The position numbers were made by a program, and so were the translations under genes. This document shows, piece after piece, positions 41,398 through 47,041 of a stretch of DNA of 47,041 bases. This DNA comes from Candidatus Methanomethylophilaceae archaeon (GTDB taxonomy: Archaea; Thermoplasmatota; Thermoplasmata; Methanomassiliicoccales; Methanomethylophilaceae): contig JAFVZR010000165.1 of assembly GCA_017508065.1 (NCBI GenBank), positions 1-47,041 on the forward strand. The letters are read 5' to 3'. The stretch's first letter is position 1. Each line of letters starts with the position of its first letter. The notes under the pieces are model-generated. The model did not search any database and was not told the DNA's origin. It saw only the letters and a program-made list of their open reading frames with translations.

Positions 41398-42633
41398 ATG
41401 AAGATGAAATTCAGATTCCTAGGCGGTGCGGACACCGTCGGAAAAATGGGAATGACCATGGAGAATGGGGACGAGACATACCTTGTAGAATACGGTATGG
41501 CCCCTACCAAACCCCCAGAATACCCTCTGATGGCACCCAGGATCAAACACGCGTTCCTCACCCATTCTCACCTTGACCACTGTGGAATGATCCCCGCAGT
41601 CTGCGGAAGGGACAGATGCGAACTGTTCTCCACACCCCTCACCGCAGAGGTGGGAGAGATCATGATGCACGACAGCCTCAAGATCGCAAAGGCGGAGAAC
41701 TACCCTCTGCCCTACACCACCGGCGATATCGAGAGGACCATGAAGGCTGTCGTCCCGTTCACATTCGGTGACACCATAGAACTCAACGGTTTCGATACGA
41801 AGCTCCACTCCGCAGGACACGTCCCCGGAGCCACCATGTTCGAGTTCATCGGGGACACCAGTACCGTATACACCGGAGACATCCACACTGTCAGGACACG
41901 TCTCGTCGATGCGGCAAGGCCCGTCGACTGTGAGAACCTCTTCATCGAGGGAACCTACGGTGGACGCCTTCACCCCGACAGAAAGCAGGTCGAGGCCGAC
42001 TTCGTAGAGAAGGTCAAGGAGGTCGTCGACCGTGGAGGAACCGCACTCATCCCCAGTTTCGCTGTCGGAAGGACTCAGGAGATCATGATCATCCTGAAGG
42101 ACCTCGGATTCGACATGTGGGTCGATGGTATGGGAAGGTCCGTCACCCGCCTCTACTCCGAATACCCCGAATATCTGCTGAACGCGAAGGACCTCAAGGC
42201 TGCCAAGAGGAAGTTCAACGAGGTCAGGACCGCGAACATGAGAAGGGAGGCCAGAAGAGCGGACGTCATCGTCACCACCGGAGGAATGCTGGACGGTGGA
42301 CCCGCACTCAATTACATCAGATCCCTCAAGGACGATCCAGCCAACGCGATCCTGTTGGTCGGATACCAGGCGGAGGACACCAACGGAAGGATGCTCATGG
42401 ATACCGGTCTCCTGAAGCTCGATGATGAACCCGTCAAGATCAACTGCGAGTTGCAGAAGTTCGACTTCTCGGCACACGCCGATCACAAGCAGCTCGTGGA
42501 CTTCGTCAAGGCATGTGACCCCACCAACGTCGTCATCATGCACTCCGAGACGAGAGAGATGTTCCTCGACGACCTTGCGGACTACAACGTCATCCTGCCA
42601 TCCTTGGACGAGCCGTTCGAGCTCGACGTCTGA
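41398..42633 (+). CDS. Beta-CASP metallo-beta-lactamase-fold ribonuclease (aCPSF2-like)
   Basis: The 411-residue protein has the metallo-beta-lactamase motifs HSHLDH (56-61), HSAGHVPGATMF and YTGDIH, then the beta-CASP part with SFAVGRTQE and the late FSAHADH. It lacks the N-terminal KH domains of FttA/aCPSF1, so it belongs with the shorter archaeal CPSF2-like group that acts as endo- and 5'-exoribonuclease. Zinc binding and RNA processing are expected from the family. It is followed two bases later by nadC. The ATG lies after a structured leader. Confidence 0.88.
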   Translation: MKMKFRFLGGADTVGKMGMTMENGDETYLVEYGMAPTKPPEYPLMAPRIKHAFLTHSHLDHCGMIPAVCGRDRCELFSTPLTAEVGEIMMHDSLKIAKAENYPLPYTTGDIERTMKAVVPFTFGDTIELNGFDTKLHSAGHVPGATMFEFIGDTSTVYTGDIHTVRTRLVDAARPVDCENLFIEGTYGGRLHPDRKQVEADFVEKVKEVVDRGGTALIPSFAVGRTQEIMIILKDLGFDMWVDGMGRSVTRLYSEYPEYLLNAKDLKAAKRKFNEVRTANMRREARRADVIVTTGGMLDGGPALNYIRSLKDDPANAILLVGYQAEDTNGRMLMDTGLLKLDDEPVKINCELQKFDFSAHADHKQLVDFVKACDPTNVVIMHSETREMFLDDLADYNVILPSLDEPFELDV

Positions 42634-42635
42634 AC

Positions 42636-43451
42636 ATGTATGAGATCGACAGATTCCTGGAGGAGGACATCGGGTCCGGTGATGTGACGACCCTGATGTT
42701 CGTACCCGATACCGATGGCAGGGCCATAATCTCCTGCGAGGACGATGCCGTGGTCGCAGGATTGGAGGAGGCCGAATGCACATTCTCCAAACTCGGAGTG
42801 GTTGCCAGAAGACTCGTCGATGACGGAAGTTTCGTGAAGAGGGGCACGGACGTCATGGAACTGTCCGGCCCCGAACGCGGGATAACGACCGCGGAGCGTA
42901 CCGCCCTAAACATCATGATGAGGATGAGCGGTATTGCTACGATGGTCCATGAGGCCACCGAAAAGTGCAGACCGTTCTCCGATACTGTAAAGATCGCTGG
43001 AACCAGGAAGACCACACCAGGATTCAGGAAGTTCGAGAAGAAGGCCATAGTCCTTGGAGGCGGAGATCCGCACAGATTCGGATTGTACGATATGGTGCTC
43101 ATAAAGGACAACCACATCGCCGCTGCCGGAGGGATCGAGAACATCATGGAGAGAACGCTCGATCTCGAATACAACATGAAGGTGGAGGTAGAGGTGGAGA
43201 ACGCACATGATGCAGAGGTCGCGGCAAAATGCGGTGCGGACATCATCATGCTCGACAACCGCACCCCCGAAGAGGCCAAGGAACTCTATTCTCTGATAAA
43301 ATCGATCGACCCTGACATCATGGTGGAAGTGTCCGGAAGGGTCACCATGGACAATGTATCCGATTATGCAACATGTGCGGACCGCATATCCATGGGATGT
43401 ATCACGCATTCCGTAAAAGCAATCCATTTCTCGTTGTCTATGGATGAGTGA
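42636..43451 (+). CDS. nadC: Nicotinate-nucleotide pyrophosphorylase (carboxylating)
   Basis: NadC makes nicotinate mononucleotide and CO2 from quinolinate and phosphoribosyl diphosphate. The 271-residue protein has EEDIGSGDVTT (9-19), GPERGITTAERTALN, the active-site TRKTTPGFRKFEKKAI, GGGDPHRFGLYDMVLIKDNH and the C-terminal VSGRVTMDNV. Length is normal. It lies two bases after the nuclease gene and is probably translated from the same mRNA; no functional link between the two is obvious. nadA and nadB are not in the window. Confidence 0.95.
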   Translation: MYEIDRFLEEDIGSGDVTTLMFVPDTDGRAIISCEDDAVVAGLEEAECTFSKLGVVARRLVDDGSFVKRGTDVMELSGPERGITTAERTALNIMMRMSGIATMVHEATEKCRPFSDTVKIAGTRKTTPGFRKFEKKAIVLGGGDPHRFGLYDMVLIKDNHIAAAGGIENIMERTLDLEYNMKVEVEVENAHDAEVAAKCGADIIMLDNRTPEEAKELYSLIKSIDPDIMVEVSGRVTMDNVSDYATCADRISMGCITHSVKAIHFSLSMDE

Positions 43452-43461
43452 TTGTAAAACA

Positions 43462-43537
43462 TGGTGGGCCCGGCCGGATTTGAACCGGCGACCTTCGCCT
43501 TGTAAGGGCGACGTCATAACCCCTAGACCACGGGCCC
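43462..43537 (-). tRNA. tRNA-Val, anticodon UAC
   Basis: The acceptor stem pairs GGGCCCG with CGGGCCC. The anticodon stem TCGCC/GGGCG encloses loop CTTACAA, giving anticodon TAC (UAC) for valine. The D arm and T arm match the other valine tRNA at 1983-2058, and CCA is encoded at the 3' end (43462-43464). No intron is present. A TTTATTAA box about 28 bases before the 5' end on the minus strand (43561-43570) fits its promoter. Confidence 0.95.
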
Positions 43538-43743
43538 GATGATACCACATTGGCATGCAGTTAATAAATTTTGCCAAAGAAACATGGTATCGATGATGTA
43601 TTTTTCCCACGATTTAGGAATCGATCGTCAACAGACCACACAACACGAGAAATGGAATCTTACGACAGAACGTGTATTGTGTAACATAGGTTGAGTGCAT
43701 CCATTAAATAACTGATGTCCATGTAATAATAAGAGGTATCCAA
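43538..43743. other. 206-base intergenic region with two divergent promoters
   Basis: This is the longest gap in the window. It holds the minus-strand TATA-like box for tRNA-Val near 43561-43570 and the plus-strand ATTAAATA at 43703-43710 for rtcA. The middle (about 43580-43690) is A/T-rich and contains no open frame with a plausible start, and no repeat or hairpin was recognised. Confidence 0.5.
43703..43710 (+). promoter_or_regulatory. TATA box of the rtcA operon
   Basis: ATTAAATA puts transcription near 43733. A GAGGT ribosome site seven bases before the GTG at 43744 supports this start, so this mRNA has a short leader. Confidence 0.5.
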
Positions 43744-44775
43744 GTGCTGGAAATCGACTGTTCGAGAGGTGAAGGAGGAGGTCAGGCCGTCAGGACTTCC
43801 GTTGCTATGGCGGCCATCACAGGCAAGGCCACACACCTCACCAGGATCAGGGAGAACAGGCCTACTCAGGGACTGTCCAAACAGCACTGTACCGCAGTCA
43901 GCGCGGTCGCGCAGATGACAGGTGCCACAATCATCGGAAACTCGCTCGGGTCTCAGGACCTGACCGTTCTTCCAGGTGCCGAGAAGGAGTATGACATCGT
44001 CCTTGATGTCGGAAGCGCAGGAAGTGTCGCACTCGTCCTTCAAGCGATGATGTTGGCATCGAAGAACCATGAGAAATCCATCCATATGGACATCATGGGA
44101 GGCACCAATGTAATGTGGGCGCCTCCGATCGACTCCTACAAACATGTCCTCTTCCCACTGATGGAGAAGATGGGTATCAGAGCGGATCTGAAGATCATAC
44201 AGAGAGGCCTGTATCCCGAAGGGGGCGGACGTGTCATCGTCGACATGCACCCCATCGGAAAGATCAGCCCATTGTGCATAGAGAGCATGGGGGAACTGAA
44301 GAGGGTCAGAGGAACCTGTTTCGTACAGAACCTTCCCGGTTGGTTGGTCGATCAGATGGTCGAGGGTTGCACATCCGCATTGGGCGACCTTGATGTTGAA
44401 CTCGAGATCGAACGTATCGACGAAGGGATCTCCAGAGGTGCGGGAATGACATTGGCGGCCGAATACGAGAACGGTATGATCGGCAGTAACGTGCTCACTT
44501 CCAAGAGCCATCCCGCCAAACAGGCAGGGATCGACGTGGCCAACGACCTCCTGAAGATCATGGAATCGGGTTCCACGATGGATGTGCACACTGCCGACCA
44601 ATTGCTCCCTTACCTCGCAATGGCGGATGGGGACAGTGCATTCTCCGTTTCGCGTATCAGCAGACACCTTCTCAGTCAGATGGATACCCTTGAGACCTTC
44701 TTGGACGTCAAGTTCGGCGTGGAACGTCGTGAGGACCTCTACCACATCAGCGTAACACCGGGCGATAACCAATGA
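43744..44775 (+). CDS. rtcA: RNA 3'-terminal phosphate cyclase
   Basis: RtcA converts RNA 3'-phosphates to 2',3'-cyclic phosphates with ATP through an enzyme-adenylate. The 343-residue protein has the family start EIDCSRGEGGGQAVRTSVAMA, RPTQGLSKQH, DVGSAGSVALVLQ, the signature RGLYPEGGGRVIV and the nucleophilic His in MDVHTADQLLPYLA. It begins with GTG after a GAGGT ribosome site. Its stop overlaps the next gene's ATG as ATGA. The rtcB ligase is not in the window. Confidence 0.95.
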   Translation: MLEIDCSRGEGGGQAVRTSVAMAAITGKATHLTRIRENRPTQGLSKQHCTAVSAVAQMTGATIIGNSLGSQDLTVLPGAEKEYDIVLDVGSAGSVALVLQAMMLASKNHEKSIHMDIMGGTNVMWAPPIDSYKHVLFPLMEKMGIRADLKIIQRGLYPEGGGRVIVDMHPIGKISPLCIESMGELKRVRGTCFVQNLPGWLVDQMVEGCTSALGDLDVELEIERIDEGISRGAGMTLAAEYENGMIGSNVLTSKSHPAKQAGIDVANDLLKIMESGSTMDVHTADQLLPYLAMADGDSAFSVSRISRHLLSQMDTLETFLDVKFGVERREDLYHISVTPGDNQ

Positions 44776-45395
44776 GACCATTCATCCACATCAATTGTGC
44801 AATGAGTGCGGATGGGAAGATCGCAGGTTCCGAAAGGAAGCAGGTACGTATCTCTTCTCAAGAGGACAAGGACAGGGTCAAGTCTCTTCGCAGGACCTAT
44901 GATGCGATCCTCGTAGGCGTAGGGACCATCGTATCCGATGACCCACACCTCACTGTCAAGGGAAGGACATACGAGGAGAACCAGGTCCGTATTGTCATAG
45001 ACCCGAAGTGTAGGGTTCCCCTTGACTCACTCGTTCTGGACGACAGAGCCAGAACCATCATCGCTGTCGAGGATGGTCAAAAGAAGGATGTTCAGGGGGC
45101 CGAGATTTTAGAATGCGGTTCACCTTTCGACCTCGACTCCCTTATGACTCAACTGAGCCAGATAGGTATAGACAGCATCCTCGTCGAGGGAGGGGGCGAG
45201 ACGATAGCATCATTCTTCAAAAACGGTCTCGTGGACAGGTACACGGTATTCGTTGGAAGCAAGATCATAGGTGGAAGGATGTCGCCCACCCCTGCGGACG
45301 GAGACGGCTGGGTCATGCAGGATGGTTTTCCTCTGAAGCTTACCGGTGCCGATATCCTCGGCGACGGAGTACTCCTTTCCTACGATAGAGCATGA
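44772..45395 (+). CDS. 2,5-diamino-6-ribosylamino-pyrimidinone 5'-phosphate reductase (RibD C-terminal family)
   Basis: The 207-residue protein shows the archaeal reductase pattern INCAMSADGKIAG (7-19), DAILVGVGTIVSDDPHLTV, IDPKCRVP and the glycine-rich ILVEGGGETIASFF, ending with the strand VLLSYDRA. It reduces the ribosylamino intermediate with NADPH on the archaeal route to riboflavin and the deazaflavin F420 precursors. It stands alone without a deaminase domain, as in archaea. It overlaps rtcA by four bases although the two pathways are unrelated, and it is convergent with the next gene by abutting stop codons. Confidence 0.9.
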   Translation: MRPFIHINCAMSADGKIAGSERKQVRISSQEDKDRVKSLRRTYDAILVGVGTIVSDDPHLTVKGRTYEENQVRIVIDPKCRVPLDSLVLDDRARTIIAVEDGQKKDVQGAEILECGSPFDLDSLMTQLSQIGIDSILVEGGGETIASFFKNGLVDRYTVFVGSKIIGGRMSPTPADGDGWVMQDGFPLKLTGADILGDGVLLSYDRA

Positions 45396-46175
45396 TCATT
45401 CAGGTTCGAATGTCATCCTGATGTAGTTGTTCTTGATTCCGAAGATCTCACTGTCCGTGATGACAAAGTTCTTGGAGAGCTTTCCGCGAAGGATGGTCAC
45501 CATGTATCCCGATACGAACGATGCCATGACCTCTGCGGACAATTGGGTCATATCCACCGTATCCCTGAACAGGACAGTGATCGGATCCTTGCTGTAGAAC
45601 ACGAACTCGCCTATGTTGAACTCCATGAACCTCTCGCGAGCGATATCGAACATGAAGTTCACGTTACGGGACTTTATCTCGGGAAGGATATGTTTGGCCA
45701 CATCGCAACCAATGGTGAACATCAGAGGGGAGATGTCCATCCCTACACCGTCAAATGTCAGGATGAGTGATCTTAGAATGAGATTACTGGCACTTCCAGG
45801 ATTATCCAGGATCCCACCTAATATGTCCGATGAGAGTTCCAATGCGTTACCGTCCGGCCTCTTGGAGTTCACAAGGGGATCGGAGAGTAATGTGCACACC
45901 TTGCTTCTGGCATCGTCACCTTTGGAGACCATGGCGATGAGCCCGTCCCTCTCCAACTTGTTGAGGTACTCAGAAAGTGTAGAGCGGGATCTTCCGATCA
46001 CATAAGATAGTTCTGTAGGAGTGAAGTCCCCATCCTGAAGTGCGTGAAGGATCCTTCTCTCGACACCACTGGTGACCTTTACGACACCGTCCGCCGCCGC
46101 ATACAACTCATAATCCCCGGGCTTGGATTCCCGTAGCATACGCCATAGATTGCCTTGATAGTATATATCGTACAT
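45396..46175 (-). CDS. Winged-helix transcription regulator with probable V4R-like sensor domain
   Basis: Residues about 35-85 form a winged helix of ArsR/MarR type (TPTELSYVIGRSRSTLSEYLNKLERDGLI). The C-terminal part, from about residue 130, with DISPLMFTIGCDVAKHIL and ASFVSGYMVTILRGKLSKNFV, resembles a V4R small-molecule or redox-sensing domain, but has almost no cysteines. Two starts are possible: ATG 46175 (259 residues, from the box at 46201-46210) or ATG 46139 (247 residues) if the GATATATA at about 46159-46166 is the TATA box. It is divergent from larC, the obvious candidate target; that link is inference. Confidence 0.82.
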   Translation of the reverse strand: MYDIYYQGNLWRMLRESKPGDYELYAAADGVVKVTSGVERRILHALQDGDFTPTELSYVIGRSRSTLSEYLNKLERDGLIAMVSKGDDARSKVCTLLSDPLVNSKRPDGNALELSSDILGGILDNPGSASNLILRSLILTFDGVGMDISPLMFTIGCDVAKHILPEIKSRNVNFMFDIARERFMEFNIGEFVFYSKDPITVLFRDTVDMTQLSAEVMASFVSGYMVTILRGKLSKNFVITDSEIFGIKNNYIRMTFEPE

Positions 46176-46200
46176 ATCCGAAATATTTCAGAGAGAAGAA

Positions 46201-46210
46201 CTAAAAAATA
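46201..46210. promoter_or_regulatory. Shared A/T box between larC and the divergent regulator
   Basis: CTAAAAAATA reads as a TATA box in the plus direction, about 27 bases before the larC ATG 46232, and as TATTTTTTAG in the minus direction, about 30 bases before ATG 46175. One box may serve both genes, so regulator binding here would affect both. Confidence 0.5.
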
Positions 46211-46231
46211 GTCAGAGTCTATGGCATCACG

Positions 46232-47017
46232 ATGACTGGAATCATATATTTCGAATGCAGCTCCGGAATCAGTGGAGACATGGCGGTTGCCTCCATGATC
46301 GACCTTGGCATCGATCAGAACAGACTGCTCCATACACTCAATAGTGTTCCGGTCGAAGGTTTTGAAATCAAGATCTCCAGAGTGGACAAGTCTGGTATCA
46401 ATGTATGTGATTTCGATGTGATCCTTGAAGAGGATAACCACGACCATGACATGGAATACCTCTACGGGGAACATCACCACGAACATCACCATCATCACCA
46501 CGAACATCGCGGATTGTCCGATGTGCTCAAGATCATTTCCGAAACGGACATGACTGAAAGAGCCAGAGATATCGCAATGAAGATCTTCACAATCATTGCC
46601 GAAGCGGAGGCGGAAGCCCATGCGACCTCTGTCGACAAGGTACACTTCCATGAGGTCGGAGCCATAGACTCCATCGTTGACGTCATCGCACTGGCACATT
46701 GTATAGATGAACTATCTCCGGAACACGTATGCGTTTCCGAACTCTATGAAGGGACAGGCACTGTGAGATGCCAACACGGCATAATCCCTGTGCCAGCACC
46801 TGCCACTCTATCCATCGCCACCAGATACGGGTTGCCACTGAGGATATCCGAATCCAAGGGCGAATACGTTACACCCACGGGAGCGGCATTTGTCGCCGCA
46901 GTTCGTGACACGGAAGTTCCAGACACCATCATCGTGAAGAAGGTCGGTATGGGTAACGGTAAAAGGAAGACCGACAGACCCGGCTACGTAAGGGCGATGA
47001 TCATAGAGCCAGCATGA
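46232..47017 (+). CDS. larC: LarC-type nickel insertion protein, N-terminal (LarC1) part, with His-rich loop
   Basis: LarC inserts nickel into the pincer cofactor of lactate racemase-type enzymes. This 261-residue protein has SSGISGDMAVAS (10-21), a His-rich stretch at 70-92 (HHHEHHHHHHEH) that likely binds nickel, FHEVGAIDSIVDVI and TPTGAAFVAA, ending RPGYVRAMIIEP. Full-length LarC has about 400 residues; the C-terminal LarC2 part with its NIDD segment is absent before the TGA. In Lactobacillus the two halves are joined by programmed frameshift; here the window ends 24 bases later, so the second half may lie beyond. A leaderless start from the box at 46201-46210 is likely. Confidence 0.88.
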   Translation: MTGIIYFECSSGISGDMAVASMIDLGIDQNRLLHTLNSVPVEGFEIKISRVDKSGINVCDFDVILEEDNHDHDMEYLYGEHHHEHHHHHHEHRGLSDVLKIISETDMTERARDIAMKIFTIIAEAEAEAHATSVDKVHFHEVGAIDSIVDVIALAHCIDELSPEHVCVSELYEGTGTVRCQHGIIPVPAPATLSIATRYGLPLRISESKGEYVTPTGAAFVAAVRDTEVPDTIIVKKVGMGNGKRKTDRPGYVRAMIIEPA

Positions 47018-47041
47018 TATCCTGAGCAGATATGCGGACTC

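Noticed and set aside
1-47041. CRISPR array, insertion sequence, prophage or toxin-antitoxin pair
   Set aside because: No regularly spaced repeats, terminal inverted repeats, transposase or integrase motifs were found on either strand.

Overview
The window is chromosomal DNA of a methanogenic archaeon. The best match is the Thermoplasmata order Methanomassiliicoccales, the methyl-reducing 'seventh order'. Archaeal traits are PCNA, transcription factor S, exosome Csl4, Nob1, Taw2, isoprenoid lipid enzymes, TATA boxes about 25 bases before leaderless starts, and a type III RubisCO AMP pathway. Methanogen traits are a complete fpo operon and methanogenesis marker protein 11. The order is suggested by an Fpo complex with no FpoF or FpoO beside it, a B12-radical SAM protein like that of Thermoplasma, and no TAG stop among the 51 genes called (about 42 TGA, 9 TAA), as expected in a lineage that reads TAG as pyrrolysine. 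Species cannot be fixed from sequence alone.

Layout. 1-5.2 kb: end of a radical SAM activase, an aldehyde dehydrogenase relative that has lost its catalytic Cys, tRNA-Val(CAC), the proA-proB operon and a Cys-rich winged-helix regulator. 5.3-9.05 kb: a CobW-type GTPase, a METTL5-type RNA methylase, csl4, a short ThiI-like PP-loop protein, and a small CxxC protein divergent from nob1. 9.05-11.1 kb: geranylgeranyl reductase and prenyl synthase for membrane lipids. 11.25-21.76 kb: the 12-gene fpoABCDHIJJKLMN operon, minus strand, ending in a T-run. 21.9-27.8 kb: proC, then a minus-strand operon folD - kptA - marker 11 - uppS - B12/radical SAM. 27.9-32.3 kb: ribose-1,5-bisphosphate isomerase, RubisCO, AMP phosphorylase and a polysaccharide deacetylase. 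32.4-34.5 kb: an archaeal RNase III and a divergent unknown Cys-rich protein. 34.5-40.2 kb: tfs - pcna - transketolase (two subunits) - transaldolase - reductase - taw2, tightly packed. 40.3-47 kb: a membrane protein, a beta-CASP nuclease with nadC, tRNA-Val(UAC), rtcA with a RibD-type reductase, and a winged-helix regulator divergent from larC, where the window stops.

How the genes work together. The Fpo complex is the ion-pumping respiratory module. Without FpoF, reduced ferredoxin or another carrier must dock elsewhere, and FpoI here carries four 4Fe-4S motifs instead of the usual two. The isomerase, RubisCO and AMP phosphorylase turn AMP and CO2 into 3-phosphoglycerate, while transketolase and transaldolase interconvert sugar phosphates to make pentoses. 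ProA, ProB and ProC give a complete glutamate-to-proline route. Many genes concern RNA ends and modification: RNase III, beta-CASP nuclease, Csl4, Nob1, KptA, RtcA, Taw2, ThiI-like and METTL5-like.

No insertion sequence, prophage, CRISPR array or integrase is visible. Coding density is very high and no gap without a gene exceeds about 210 bases.
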